A DNA stretch of 64,000 nt from VAZQ01 sp035693615 (GCA_035693615.1 DASSGH010000026.1:62001-126000), one strand, 5' to 3'. Positions 8,946 to 19,966 are shown, numbered from the stretch's first letter. The notes: generated by a model from the letters alone, not told the origin. Numbers and translations are program-made.

Positions 8946-9932
8946 ATGCCACTCGCAAAGGTGATTGCCCGCGCGCTGGCGCTCGGCGCCACGCTCCTCT
9001 TTGCCGGCGCGGCGGTCGCGCAGGTCCCCGGATATCCCGACCGGCCGGTCAAGATCATCGTGCCGTTCGCGGCGGCGGGGCCGACCGACGTGGTGGCGCG
9101 GCTGATCGCGCAAAAGCTGTCGGAAAAATACGGCCACCAATTCTACATCGAGAACATGACCGGGGCCGGCGGCAATCTCGGCATGGGAGCCGCCGCCAAA
9201 GCGCCCCCCGACGGCTACACCATCCTGTTCGTGTCCTCGAGCTTCACCGTCAATCCCTCGCTCTATGCAAAGCCGCCCTACGATGCCGAGAAGGACTTCG
9301 CGCCCGTGACCAAGGCCGCCGGCTCGCCCAACGGGCTGTTCGTGCATCCCGACATTCCGGCGCGATCGGTAAAGGAGCTGGTGGAGCTCATCCGCGCCAA
9401 TCCCGGCAAGTACACCTTCGCCTCCCCCGGCATCGGCACGACGCCGCATCTCTCCAGCGAGCTGTTCAAGCTCACGTTCCGGCTCGATTTCGCGCTGGCA
9501 CCCTTTCCCGGCGGCGCGCCCTCGATCCAGTCGGTCGTGGCGGGGCACACGCCCATGTGCTTCCAGGCGATTCCCCCGGCCACGCCGCTGGTCAAGGACG
9601 GCAAGCTGCACGCGCTCGCCGTCACCGCGGCGAAGCGCTCGCCGGCGCTCCCCGACGTGCCCACCCTCGACGAGCTCGGCATCAAGGACCAGGAGGCCGA
9701 AACCATGCAAGGCGTCCTGGTCCCGGCCGGCACGCCACCGCCGATCGTCGATCTCCTGCAGTCGGAGATCGCACGCATCGTCGCGCTGCCCGACGTGAAG
9801 GACAAGCTGCTGGTGCAGGGGCTCGAGCCGAGCGGCATGTCGCAGGCCGAGTTCGCCGCCTATATCAAAGCCGACATCGCCAAGTGGAAGAAAGTGATCG
9901 AGGACGCGAAGATCCCGCGCATCGGCGGCTAG
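8946..9932 (+). CDS. Bug/TctC-family solute-binding protein
   Basis: A 328-aa Bug-family periplasmic protein. The signal peptide ends near AAVAQV; YPDRPVKIIVPFAAAGPTD, YIENMTGAGGNLGMG and PPDGYTILF are family motifs. AGGGAG precedes the ATG. It follows another Bug gene after 206 bases and its C-terminus resembles the truncated family member at the window start. Three such genes in 10 kb imply several carboxylate ligands served by membrane components elsewhere. Confidence 0.92.
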   Translation: MPLAKVIARALALGATLLFAGAAVAQVPGYPDRPVKIIVPFAAAGPTDVVARLIAQKLSEKYGHQFYIENMTGAGGNLGMGAAAKAPPDGYTILFVSSSFTVNPSLYAKPPYDAEKDFAPVTKAAGSPNGLFVHPDIPARSVKELVELIRANPGKYTFASPGIGTTPHLSSELFKLTFRLDFALAPFPGGAPSIQSVVAGHTPMCFQAIPPATPLVKDGKLHALAVTAAKRSPALPDVPTLDELGIKDQEAETMQGVLVPAGTPPPIVDLLQSEIARIVALPDVKDKLLVQGLEPSGMSQAEFAAYIKADIAKWKKVIEDAKIPRIGG

Positions 9933-10156
9933 CCGTTTGGCGCTGTCATGGCCGGGCATAGCCCGTCGGAAGACGCGCGTAAACGCGCTTATGTCTCACC
10001 GCAATTCGGCTTTCCCGACTTGCGGCACTTTAATTAATGCGGGACTCAGGCGAGCTTGAGTTCTGGTGTTCTTCCAGGTCTTTCCTTCAAGTCATTTTAA
10101 GACGTGGTGCCCGGCGCGAGGCCGTAAAGGTTGTCGGCCCAAACGAATCCGCGGCG

Positions 10157-12289
<2,133 letters not shown>

Positions 12290-12570
12290 TCCACATCATT
12301 CCACGAAACCAGAACGGCGACGACGGGTATCCGCCGTTCAGGGCGCCGCCCGGCCTTGGCGAAGACTCTCGCTGCCACCGCATTAGCGGTGCGATTTGGC
12401 CTAAATTTGTTCCGCAATTGCTCGGCCCGGCTCGACGGACCGTCAAGGGCTTTCGCCGGCCTGCGTCGCCCACCCGACAGATTCGGAAGACAAACGCGCG
12501 AGTGCAGGGGCGGCCTTGCCGCTCGCGAGCCGCTGATGAAACCGGCTTACGCGCAGCGTGCGACGATGGC

Positions 12571-12798
12571 TCAGAGCTGGGTCGCGCCGGCAACGACCAC
12601 GGTACGTCCGCTCGCGCCGGCGCGTCGCATGCGGAAGAGCGCCTCCTCGGCGTCGTCGGCGCAGAACTCCGAGCAAAAATGCTGCCCGGAGGACGTGCGC
12701 CAGAATTCGACGTAGCCGTCGCGCGGCCGGAAGGCCTCGCCGCAGAACATGCAGCAGCGGGGGCTGCCGTTCATGAGATACCTGCTGCTCGTCAGCAT
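12571..12798 (-). CDS. Small zinc-finger-like protein
   Basis: A 75-aa protein with CCMFCGEAF and, after about 25 residues, FCSEFC, a spacing expected for a single zinc site. The first half is otherwise basic and polar; the C-terminal half is short and helical. ATG 12798 follows GGAGAG. No catalytic feature is visible. It precedes the hybrid kinase on the same strand, but the 280-base gap argues against tight coupling. Function unknown. Confidence 0.65.
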   Translation of the reverse strand: MLTSSRYLMNGSPRCCMFCGEAFRPRDGYVEFWRTSSGQHFCSEFCADDAEEALFRMRRAGASGRTVVVAGATQL

Positions 12799-13149
12799 CG
12801 GAATCTCTCCACCATTTGCGCGGTGCTGGCGGCTCGATCGTGACCCCTGATTCGTTAATCGCTGATTACCAGCCCTCACGGCGATCGCTCTTTTTCCTCC
12901 GTTTTTCCTCGTTTTGGAGGCAGAGGCGTGGGGAATTTGAGGCGGAAATGTCGGGTCGCGAACGCCCGGTGTGACAAATTAACCACACAAAAACCAATTC
13001 ACCTCGCGGCCGTGGGTTTGGCCGCGATCGGGCCATGGTTTCCACCCCCATTAGCGGCGGGACATCGGTGGGGGAGTGCGAACGTGTCAATCATCAACTC
13101 GTCTTTGCGCGCCGGGAGCGGCGCCGAACGCCGGCCTTCGGGCCTCCGA
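12799..13149 (+). other. Divergent intergenic region
   Basis: About 350 bases between the minus-strand zinc-finger-like gene and the plus-strand RlpA gene. It must hold both promoters. A GTG at 13084 with GGGGGAG before it could extend RlpA upstream by 22 residues. I see no other gene or clear operator. Confidence 0.5.
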
Positions 13150-13632
13150 ATGGTACGGCTCTTCGCTGCCGCGCTGACCGCGGCGACGCTTGCCGCCTGC
13201 GCCCAGCAGCCGCCCGTCATGACGGGGCCCAGTCGCCAAGCGGCGGTACAGCCGGCGCGAAAGGTGTTCGTCAGGCACCACCGCAGTCCATCGGAAGAGA
13301 GAACCGCCGCCCGGGAGGTTTTCGACGGCAACGGTTCAACCTATGGAGTGGCGAGCTTCTACAGCTACGACCCGCACACCGCGAGCGGCGAAAAGTTCAA
13401 CGCGCAGGAATTGACCGCCGCGCACCGCACCTTGCCGTTCGGCACGCGACTGCGCGTCACCGATGTGGCCACCGGCCGCTCGGTCACGGTTCGGGTCAAC
13501 GACCGCGGCCCGTTCGTTCGTGGCCGCGTGGTCGACGTCTCCCGCGGTGCCGCCCAGACGCTCGGCATCACCGGAAAGGGCGTCGCCAAGGTGAAGATCG
13601 ACGTCGTGGAAAGCGCCGACGCAAGCAAATGA
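13150..13632 (+). CDS. rlpA: RlpA-like septal ring lytic transglycosylase (lipoprotein)
   Basis: A 160-aa protein with a lipoprotein signal, LTAATLAACAQQ, where the cysteine would be lipidated. The double-psi beta-barrel domain runs from GVASFYS to VKIDVV and has TASGEKF, AAHRTLPFGT and VNDRGPFV, matching the catalytic region of RlpA, which cleaves glycan strands lacking stem peptides at the septum. There is no C-terminal SPOR domain, as is common in short alphaproteobacterial versions. The start is set at ATG 13150 because it gives a standard lipoprotein leader; GTG 13084 is the alternative. Confidence 0.88.
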   Translation: MVRLFAAALTAATLAACAQQPPVMTGPSRQAAVQPARKVFVRHHRSPSEERTAAREVFDGNGSTYGVASFYSYDPHTASGEKFNAQELTAAHRTLPFGTRLRVTDVATGRSVTVRVNDRGPFVRGRVVDVSRGAAQTLGITGKGVAKVKIDVVESADASK

Positions 13633-14033
13633 GAACCTCGGCGTAGCGGGTGAAGACACGCCCGCACCGCCGCTAAGCCTTGCAGGCGCCGCGACCCGGC
13701 ATTGATCGTGGCAGCGCCCGTCGGGCTACGCGGTGGCGGCGGCGCCGCGTATTGAGCCACAGGCGCTGCGCCATCCTCTGACCAAGATCGACACCTCGAT
13801 TCGAGTGAGCCAAGCAAAGGTGCAAAGCGTGGGATTTTGGCACTGCAGCAAAAGGCCTACACGCTGCTAGTTTACTGATCGGCTTTGCGCACCATCGGTG
13901 GGCTTTAATTATTGAGCTGCTGACGCGCCGGTGTGCGCAGGCCGCGTCAAGCCTGGCGGACGGATGTTTGGCGACTGAACGCGCTGAGGCTGGAACCAAC
14001 CGTGCGCAGGGCAGTTTCACGTTGGTGCGAAAA
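13633..14033 (+). other. Gene-free stretch downstream of rlpA
   Basis: About 400 bases without a convincing gene on either strand. One GGAAC lies at 13996-14000, followed after 16 bases by AGTT, a weak match to the EcfG promoter, but it is about 220 bases before the DUF6496 gene. Nothing else was recognised. Confidence 0.4.
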
Positions 14034-14171
14034 CTAGTTGCCGGACGAACCATCTTTCTCGGTCCCAAGACCGAGCAAAGCCTCGTCCAATTCATCCTCG
14101 TCCGCCTGCCGCACCCGCCAGCGCCGCTTGCGGGGCGGGATTTTGCTTGAAGGTCTTAATTTTCGTTGCAT
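14034..14171 (-). CDS. Possible 45-aa basic/acidic protein
   Basis: A short reading frame divergent from the DUF6496 gene. Its N-terminal half is strongly basic (PPRKRRWRVRQ) and is followed by an acidic stretch (DEDELDEAL), an arrangement unlikely in random non-coding sequence. The ribosome site is weak (ATCGGGG). I cannot name a family. It may be a real small protein or chance. Confidence 0.3.
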   Translation of the reverse strand: MQRKLRPSSKIPPRKRRWRVRQADEDELDEALLGLGTEKDGSSGN

Positions 14172-14220
14172 CCCCGATAAATGCCAGTCGACCACGTTGG
14201 TTCCTGCAAGGAGAGCCCCA

Positions 14221-14421
14221 ATGGCTAAGAAGCGCAAAAGAAAATATTCGCGTAGCTCGGGTGAAGAAGTGCGCCGCGAGATGCACCGCTACAAGCGCGG
14301 CAGCGCTAAGAGTGGGCGCGGCGGCAAGGGAGGCAAGGTGAAAAGCCGCAAGCAAGCAATCGCCATTGCGCTTTCCAAGGCACGCAAGAAAGGAAAGAAG
14401 GTTCCCCGAAAGAAGCGCTGA
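14221..14421 (+). CDS. DUF6496 family small basic protein
   Basis: A 66-aa, very basic protein beginning MAKKRKRKYS, with GEEVRREMHRYKRG, a glycine-rich GRGGKGGKV hinge and KSRKQAIAIALSKARK. This is the DUF6496 pattern, a small, possibly nucleic-acid-binding protein common in rhizobia and relatives. AAGGAG lies about eight bases before the ATG. It sits near stress-associated genes. The function of the family is not established. Confidence 0.85.
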   Translation: MAKKRKRKYSRSSGEEVRREMHRYKRGSAKSGRGGKGGKVKSRKQAIAIALSKARKKGKKVPRKKR

Positions 14422-14645
14422 GCCACCTCTCGCTCCCGAACTTCGGAACTCGTGGCGTTCGCTGCCCGGCCGACAAGAAGGAACGAGCGGCCTTAAAAGG
14501 TTCCGGCATTCGCCGACGGACGCTGAGCCGTCCAGTACGAGGCCACCTGCCCCCTCATTCGACGCCGCCTGCGATAATCGTCGAAGGGGCGCTACTCACG
14601 TCTCTTCTTGCCGCTACGGTTAGACCAGTTTCAGATTAGCATGCC

Positions 14646-15137
14646 GTGAAAGTTATCTTTTTAGACATAGATGGCGTTCTAAATTGCGCGACCACCCCTA
14701 ATCCGCGCAAATTTCCATATGTCATCGACCCTAAACTTCTGAGGCGATTCAAGCGACTACTTCAGCGCACGGGAGCCAAAGTCGTTTTGTCGTCGACGTG
14801 GCGCTACGACCCGGCAGGACTATTCAGCGCCAAGCATTGGGGCGTCCCGTTCATAGACGTCATTCCGGATATGCCGCATCGGCCCCGTCGCGACGAGGTG
14901 ATCGCCTGGCTCAAAGCCCATCCCAAAGTGAAACGCTTCGTTGTGCTCGACGATGAAGACGACGAACTTGATCAGCTCCCGCTTTTTCAGCCGTCAGCCC
15001 GTACCGGTTTAACCGAAACGATAGCGAAAGGTGTCGCCAATTATCTGGGGGGCAAAACGAATGAGGACATGCGGTGCGCCCCTGTGGTGCGAGTGCTGCA
15101 AAACATTAAATCCGCTTTAAAAGGTCACGAGGGCTGA
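14646..15137 (+). CDS. HAD-domain protein
   Basis: A 163-aa protein of the short HAD_18 type. Motif I is FLDIDGVLN, with the nucleophile aspartate; a motif II-like SSTW follows, and FVVLDDEDDEL supplies the acidic motif IV. Proteins of this type are presumed phosphatases or nucleic-acid end-processing enzymes. It starts with GTG at 14646; an ATG five bases upstream is out of frame and stops at once. Base composition is lower in GC than the next genes. Confidence 0.8.
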   Translation: MKVIFLDIDGVLNCATTPNPRKFPYVIDPKLLRRFKRLLQRTGAKVVLSSTWRYDPAGLFSAKHWGVPFIDVIPDMPHRPRRDEVIAWLKAHPKVKRFVVLDDEDDELDQLPLFQPSARTGLTETIAKGVANYLGGKTNEDMRCAPVVRVLQNIKSALKGHEG

Positions 15138-15198
15138 TTCCGAGGAAAGGGGCGGTTGCGTCCGATTTCTTGCAATCCAATCGCTCAAGACCTGGCTC

Positions 15199-15702
15199 TC
15201 AATCCGCTTCCAAGCACTGGATTAGTTGGGCCAGCGCATCGGCCATTGCGTGCTCCTGCACCTGCTCCCGACCAATGTCGCCGTATTTTCGTTCGAGGTA
15301 CAAAGGCTTGCGTCCGTCGCGGGCCGCGGCAATGCAAACCAGCCCAACGGGATTACCGTCTTCGTCCGGGTCGGGGCCTGCCACGCCGGTAACAGCCACC
15401 GCCACATCGGCGGGCGAACGATGAAGCGCGCCTTCGGCCATCGCCACGGCTACATCCCGACACACCGCCCCCTTGGCGTTCAAGAGTCCGGCATCGACGC
15501 CAAGCGCTTCAACCTTGTTCGCCTTCGTGTAGGTGACGAAGCTTCCATGCAGATGCTCTCCGGCGCCCGGGGCCTCGGACAGGAGCGCCGAAAGCTTGCC
15601 GGCCGTGCAGGACTCAGCCGCCACGATCGTGAGATTTCGCCGGCCCGCCGCTGCAAGGGCGCGTTCGGCAAGGTCTGCAAGGTTGAGTCGGTCAGTCAAC
15701 AC
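15199..15702 (-). CDS. pncC: CinA C-terminal family, nicotinamide-nucleotide amidohydrolase
   Basis: A 167-aa PncC/CinA-C enzyme that converts nicotinamide mononucleotide to nicotinic acid mononucleotide in pyridine nucleotide salvage. IVAAESCTAGKLSALLSE contains the catalytic serine, and VAVTGVAGPDPDEDGNPVG is the second signature. GTG 15702 was chosen because GGAGGA lies six bases upstream. The length is that of a stand-alone PncC without the N-terminal MoaB-like domain. It is convergent with the HAD gene. Confidence 0.9.
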   Translation of the reverse strand: MLTDRLNLADLAERALAAAGRRNLTIVAAESCTAGKLSALLSEAPGAGEHLHGSFVTYTKANKVEALGVDAGLLNAKGAVCRDVAVAMAEGALHRSPADVAVAVTGVAGPDPDEDGNPVGLVCIAAARDGRKPLYLERKYGDIGREQVQEHAMADALAQLIQCLEAD

Positions 15703-15796
15703 AGGGCTCCTCCACGCGGCTCCATTGTCGCAAAGACGTCTCTGGCGAGGGCGCCCATGCATAACGCCGGCGGATCCCGACCGGTTGCGGCGCGGC

Positions 15797-15821
15797 GGAA
15801 CTGGTTTTCAGGCACGGCGTT
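15797..15821 (+). promoter_or_regulatory. EcfG general-stress promoter, exact consensus
   Basis: GGAAC at 15797-15801, a 16-base spacer, then CGTT at 15818-15821. This is the full -35/-10 consensus of the alphaproteobacterial general stress sigma factor EcfG. The DUF892 start codon is 38 bases after the -10 element, a normal leader length. Confidence 0.8.
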
Positions 15822-15859
15822 TTCCAGACGTCAAACGCCCGCGAGAAAGGACAACAGTC

Positions 15860-16369
15860 ATGGGACTTTTCACCAAAGACGTTGAGACAATGGATGACCT
15901 TCTGCTGCATGGGCTGAAGGATATTTATTACGCCGAAAATCAGATCGTGAAATCGCTGCCCAAGCTGATCGAAAAGGCAACAAACCGCGACCTTAACAAG
16001 GGACTTAAGGATCACCTGGAGGAAACGAAGAACCAGATCGGCCGACTTGACCAGGTCTTCAAGAAACTCGGCCAGGAGCCGCAAGGGGTAAAGTGTCCCG
16101 CCATCGACGGCCTGATTAGCGAGGCGGACGAGGTGGCCGGCGAAGTTGCGGACAAGGATGTGCTGGATGCGGCCATCGTCGGATCGGCGCAGGCGGTCGA
16201 GCACTATGAAATTGCCCGCTATGGAACGTTGATCGCCTGGGCGGAAAGCCTAGGCCACGACGACATTATTCGGCTGCTCAATACCAACCTGAACGAAGAG
16301 AAGGCTGCGGACAAGAAGCTCTCCACGGTCGCGGTTCGCAAAGGCGTCAATCGCAAAGCCGCGAGCTGA
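15860..16369 (+). CDS. DUF892 ferritin-like protein (YciE/YciF type)
   Basis: A 169-aa four-helix ferritin-like protein. MDDLLLHGLKDIYYAENQI and the later AVEHYEIARYGT and NLNEEKAADKKL segments carry the glutamate/histidine pattern of the DUF892 family. Such proteins are strongly induced by osmotic and general stress; their chemistry is uncertain. AAAGGA precedes the ATG. An exact EcfG promoter lies directly upstream, which fits the stress role. The pyrophosphatase and cupin genes follow closely on the same strand and may be cotranscribed. Confidence 0.9.
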   Translation: MGLFTKDVETMDDLLLHGLKDIYYAENQIVKSLPKLIEKATNRDLNKGLKDHLEETKNQIGRLDQVFKKLGQEPQGVKCPAIDGLISEADEVAGEVADKDVLDAAIVGSAQAVEHYEIARYGTLIAWAESLGHDDIIRLLNTNLNEEKAADKKLSTVAVRKGVNRKAAS

Positions 16370-16421
16370 TCGTTTGAAAAGACGAGGCGCGGCTCGCGTG
16401 CAGATGCGCGGGCGCGACACG

Positions 16422-16976
16422 ATGAAAGTCATGATCGACCTTAGCAAACTTCCTGTTCGTGACAAAAAGGGCGACGTTTACGTCGTCGTTGAAACTCCGC
16501 GAGGCTCCGCCGCGAAGCTAGAGTTCGATCCTGATTTGAAATTGTTCACGCTATCGAAGGCTTTGATCCTTGGGCTGACCTATCCATACGACTGGGGTTT
16601 CATCCCATCTACCAAAGGTGAAGACGGCGATCCCATCGACGCATTGATCCTGCATGACACCGCGACCACCCCGGGCCTTGTCCTCAGGTGCAAGATCATC
16701 GGGGTGCTCGAAGTCGTGCAAACCGAAGGCGGCAAACACGCGATCCGCAACGACCGTCTCATTGCGGTCCCGCGCGATTCGCACCGCGAACAGGCCGACC
16801 ACGACGCGCGCGACCTGCCCAAGCAGGTCCGTATGGAGATCGAGAAGTTCTTCGTCGCGACCGACGAACTGGAAAGCAAGGAACTTAAGTTTCTCGGCTG
16901 GAAAGGGCCGAAGACCGGGCAACGGCTGATCGACAAAGCAGCCAAGCATTTCAAAAAAGCTAACGGCAAAAAGTGA
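16422..16976 (+). CDS. ppa: Inorganic pyrophosphatase, family I
   Basis: A 184-aa soluble pyrophosphatase that hydrolyses pyrophosphate and pulls biosynthetic reactions forward. YPYDWGFIP, the metal-binding DGDPIDALIL signature and DHDARDLP are visible. KLEFDP supplies part of the active site. The start is ambiguous: ATG 16422 gives the family-like beginning, ATG 16404 adds six residues. Divergence from housekeeping Ppa sequences and the stress-gene neighbours suggest a second, accessory pyrophosphatase; that is inference. The cupin gene follows after 16 bases. Confidence 0.88.
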   Translation: MKVMIDLSKLPVRDKKGDVYVVVETPRGSAAKLEFDPDLKLFTLSKALILGLTYPYDWGFIPSTKGEDGDPIDALILHDTATTPGLVLRCKIIGVLEVVQTEGGKHAIRNDRLIAVPRDSHREQADHDARDLPKQVRMEIEKFFVATDELESKELKFLGWKGPKTGQRLIDKAAKHFKKANGKK

Positions 16977-16992
16977 GGCGGGCGGCGGCATT

Positions 16993-17616
16993 ATGGCTTT
17001 CGTAGAGGATGTAAAAGCGTCGGTTCAGCGTGTGAGCGGCTGGCGTCGTCCGTCGGTCGAACAATTGGCCAGACTGGTCCAATTCGCGCGGATCGCGACC
17101 TTTCGGTTTCGTGATGACGGCTTCATTCCGAACAACCCCCTTTGGCCCGTGGTGGTGTACCGAAGCGCGGTAAAACTCCCCAGGTCTCTTGATCCAGCGG
17201 CAGTTTGGGAAGCGCTATTTGAATCCAACGGGTGGGGCGATACGTGGCGCGACGGGATATACGATTATCTCCACTACCACTCGCGAATTCACGAAGTGCT
17301 GGGTATCGCTCGCGGGAGCGCAACGGTCCGTCTCGGCGGCAATAAAGGACGCATCGTCAAGTTCAAAGCCGGTGATGCCGTGGTCATTCCCGCCGGCACC
17401 GGCCATCAGTGCCTTTCTGCCAGCAAATCGTTCCTAGTTGTCGGCGCTTATCCGCCGAACGGTACCTACGACGAATGCGGTCCCACGGTGGAAGAGCACG
17501 ACCGCAACGTGACGGTCGTTCGCAAGGTCGGACGACCACGCAAGGACCCGATCTTCGGCAGAAACGGTTCGCTGCTCAAAGCCTGGAAACCAAGAAAGGC
17601 GGCTGGCCGCGAGTAG
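16993..17616 (+). CDS. Cupin-domain protein (YjlB-like)
   Basis: A 207-aa single-cupin protein. DYLHYHSRIHEVLGIARGSATV forms cupin motif 1 and GDAVVIPAGTGHQCL motif 2, so a metal site with several histidines is likely. Length and order match YjlB-like proteins of unknown chemistry. It starts 16 bases after the pyrophosphatase stop and probably shares its message. Confidence 0.82.
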   Translation: MAFVEDVKASVQRVSGWRRPSVEQLARLVQFARIATFRFRDDGFIPNNPLWPVVVYRSAVKLPRSLDPAAVWEALFESNGWGDTWRDGIYDYLHYHSRIHEVLGIARGSATVRLGGNKGRIVKFKAGDAVVIPAGTGHQCLSASKSFLVVGAYPPNGTYDECGPTVEEHDRNVTVVRKVGRPRKDPIFGRNGSLLKAWKPRKAAGRE

Positions 17617-17662
17617 CGGCATTGGAGGGAAATCGTCCGGGCATAACCGCTTAGCGTTTTCT

Positions 17663-17968
17663 TCAAGCTCCTACTGACAGACGCCGTCGCCGCCTTGAAA
17701 GCCGCTGTTTGTTTGCTCGTACTCTCTTCGTGAAAACCCGTAGGATACTATCAGCGATCTTAAGACCATCCCCGGTTAGGACAGTGGCTACAGCGGCGAG
17801 TTGGGCCTCCGTTAGTGCAGCCAGTTTGTCGGTGACCATCAGCCGCGCCTCCTTGGCACCAGCAGCGCCGCCGCCTGCCAACTTCACGAATCGGAGGACT
17901 ACTACATTCTGAGCCTCCCGGCCGAGCTGCGCGGCCTGAAAGGCGAGTGCAAACCACGAATTGAACAC
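17663..17968 (-). CDS. Hypothetical phasin-like small protein
   Basis: A 101-aa protein with an amphipathic helical N-terminal half (NSWFALAFQAAQLGREAQNVV), a central MVTDKLAALTEAQ helix and a very basic end (RVRANKQRLSRRRRRL). The pattern resembles small helical proteins frequent in Bradyrhizobium. GTG 17968 has an ideal GGAGG four to five bases upstream. It is convergent with the cupin gene. Function unknown. Confidence 0.6.
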   Translation of the reverse strand: MFNSWFALAFQAAQLGREAQNVVVLRFVKLAGGGAAGAKEARLMVTDKLAALTEAQLAAVATVLTGDGLKIADSILRVFTKRVRANKQRLSRRRRRLSVGA

Positions 17969-18120
17969 TTATCCTCCGCCGTGTGCGAACTGCATCCTCA
18001 ACACTCACGAGAGGTGAGGTCCGATTGGATCACCTGGGCCTGAGCCCGGCTGCATTAGTGATGAGGGTGCTGAGCGAGCGGCAGTGATGGCCCCATAGGC
18101 GGCCCACGCCAATAACTCGG

Positions 18121-18396
18121 TCACCGCGCCGGGCGACGTTCGCGTTCCTCAATCACAGTAGTGCCGCCAGTCGTCCCACTTTCGTGGCATTCTTCCACAG
18201 TGCGCATTCGGCTTTCAGCCTCCGTGCGAACGCCGAAGCCGGCAGGACCGATCACCACCCCGACGCTCGGCGACGCCGGCCGTTCCTCAACGATCCTGCA
18301 CCGCTTCGTGGTGGGCTCCTGGACGATGTAGTAGTCCGCGAGGGTTGGCGTAATAACGAAAACCGCAAAAGCGGCACCAGCCAGAATTGCACGCAT
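18121..18396 (-). CDS. Small secreted protein, unknown function
   Basis: A 91-aa protein with a signal peptide ending near TLADYY. The mature part has YYIVQEPTTKRCRIVEERP, a pattern seen in small periplasmic proteins of Bradyrhizobiaceae, and two cysteines (KRCRI and EECHE) that could pair. GGAGAGAG precedes the ATG. It is divergent from the DUF202 gene. No function is known to me. Confidence 0.7.
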   Translation of the reverse strand: MRAILAGAAFAVFVITPTLADYYIVQEPTTKRCRIVEERPASPSVGVVIGPAGFGVRTEAESRMRTVEECHESGTTGGTTVIEERERRPAR

Positions 18397-18582
18397 GGTG
18401 TGTCTCTCTCCAGATCAAGGGGTTCCGTTCGATGTCATTCAACTCGCCTGAAGCCGCTGAGGTTCCACCGCGGGGCGGCACCTTGGTAAGTCGCACCCGT
18501 GCGCGGCACGTGCGCTCTGGACTTGGGAGGCGCGAACAATCGGCTTCGAGCCGCGTTATTCTCCTCACAGACAGGTCCGACC

Positions 18583-19035
18583 GTGCCCAAGCAGTCATTG
18601 CAGCGCAGCGGCGAAAAGCTCGCCGAGAGCGCAGAAAAGATCAAACACAGCACATACGGCGTAGAGGACAGCGCCGAACGCACGACTCAGCTTGCCGCCG
18701 ACCGCACAGTCTTTGCCGCTGAGCGCACCTACGCGGCTTGGGTGCGCACCGGCCTCTTGGCTTTGGCGAGCGGCATTGGGGCAAAGGCGCTACTTTCGGA
18801 AGTAATCCCCCAATGGTTGATCATTGCCACTGGCAGTATTCTCGTCTTATTCAGCGCATTCTGTTTTGGGGCAGCAGTATGGCGTCATCTCGAGCCGGGC
18901 GTGCCTCCACCGCGAGTCGATGTGTCACGCATCCCGGTCTGGATTTTGGTTGCCGTGAATGGGTTTCTTGCCCTCGTGGCACTTGCTGCGCTGGTAGGCA
19001 TATGGTTCGGCCGGACTTCTGGCGCGTCACCTTGA
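18583..19035 (+). CDS. DUF202/YidH-family membrane protein
   Basis: A 150-aa protein with three predicted membrane helices. LAADRTVFAAERTYAAWVRTGL is the DUF202 signature preceding the first helix; two more helices follow around VIPQWLIIATGSILVLF and IPVWILVAVNGFLALVALAAL. Family members are small inner-membrane proteins of unknown activity. GTG 18583 gives a sensible start, but a start 84 bases upstream is possible and no strong ribosome site decides it. Confidence 0.8.
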   Translation: MPKQSLQRSGEKLAESAEKIKHSTYGVEDSAERTTQLAADRTVFAAERTYAAWVRTGLLALASGIGAKALLSEVIPQWLIIATGSILVLFSAFCFGAAVWRHLEPGVPPPRVDVSRIPVWILVAVNGFLALVALAALVGIWFGRTSGASP

Positions 19036-19429
19036 CCGAACCTCGTTCCCGATGGGCGCAAACCGCTGCGCCAGTCCCGAGCGACCAGTCCGCATTGACC
19101 ACCAGAATCGGCGTCCGTGTTCCAACAGCTTTGCGCCGGGCCCAACAGGGTGCATAGCCGACGCCTAGGCGCGGGCCAAACCGGCGCCGCTCCTACTGAC
19201 TACGGCTCACCTCGTTCGTCAGTAGAAGACGGTGGCGAGTCCGGCTTCTCCTGGGAATCGTCTGTCGAGCGGACTTGGTCCGGCATAACGTCCGTGCCTT
19301 CGTCCCGTTTGGGCAATGAGTCCGGTACGTCACGCGGCGCTCGTCTTGGCTTACGTCCCACCTTGCACCTCAACTACGGCTCGTGGACCGAGCCGTGTTC
19401 CAGCTTGTCCGGGCGGAGCATGACGCGGC
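19036..19429 (+). other. Gene-free stretch with two perfect hairpins
   Basis: About 390 bases with no convincing gene. CTACTGAC (19193-19200) is the exact reverse complement of GTCAGTAG (19218-19225), enclosing 17 bases. ACGGCTCG (19376-19383) pairs with CGAGCCGT (19389-19396) over a five-base loop, just downstream of the CsbD gene, but no T-run follows on either strand. Their role is open. Confidence 0.5.
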
Positions 19430-19603
19430 TTACTTCCCACGCATCGCGTCCTTCAGGCCGCCGACCGCATTGCGAATCTTTCCGCCGGCTTCCTCCGCCT
19501 TGCCTCTTGCCTGCAGCTTTCTGTTGCCGACGGCCTTTCCGGCGAGTTCTTTGATCTTGCCCTTGGCCTGTTGAGCCGAACCTTTAATGCGTTGCTTATC
19601 CAT
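19430..19603 (-). CDS. CsbD family stress protein
   Basis: A 57-aa protein beginning MDKQRIKGSAQQAKGKIKE, with GKAVGNRKLQARGKAEEAGGKI, the CsbD repeat pattern. Such small, charged, weakly structured proteins are general stress response members in many bacteria. AAGGA lies eight bases before ATG 19603. A longer frame upstream is not needed. The Gln/Gly-rich gene at 19719-19853 precedes it on the same strand. Confidence 0.9.
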   Translation of the reverse strand: MDKQRIKGSAQQAKGKIKELAGKAVGNRKLQARGKAEEAGGKIRNAVGGLKDAMRGK

Positions 19604-19718
19604 GGGAGTTCCTTTGTGGTCGTGCCGGGCCTTCCAATCGCGATGCGCGGGATGGGCGAAGGCGCCGCTGGCGTGTGCTCCAACCCACCCTGCCATCTCG
19701 TCAGGGTGCTGGCGAAAT

Positions 19719-19853
19719 TCAGCGCTGAGTCTGTTCTCCGCCTTGCCCAGGCTTCTGCTGGCCACCCTGCTGCTGGCCCGGCTTCTGCTGTCCGCCGTCG
19801 CCTTGCTGGCCGCCTTGATTTTGCTGGCCTGGCTTCTGTTCGTTGGGGTTCAT
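19719..19853 (-). CDS. 44-aa Gln/Gly-rich low-complexity protein
   Basis: A 44-aa protein made almost wholly of Q, G, P and K: MNPNEQKPGQQNQGG, then two further QKPGQ units, ending EQTQR. An AAAGGAG ribosome site lies six bases before the ATG, and the composition is not random. Similar short QKPGQQ proteins are frequent next to stress genes in Bradyrhizobium-type genomes. It is 115 bases upstream of csbD on the same strand, so a stress operon is plausible. No function is known. Confidence 0.65.
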   Translation of the reverse strand: MNPNEQKPGQQNQGGQQGDGGQQKPGQQQGGQQKPGQGGEQTQR

Positions 19854-19966
19854 AACTGCTCCTTTGTGTCCTCCCTATCGAACAACTAAACCACGACCAT
19901 TAAGTTTCCCATGGATGTGGACGCTCGGTTTCGGATACGAACGAGGGACCGCACGCCGACACACGG

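Noticed and set aside
9933..10156. Intergenic region after the second Bug gene searched for a terminator
   Set aside because: No stem with a T-run was found between the two convergent genes.
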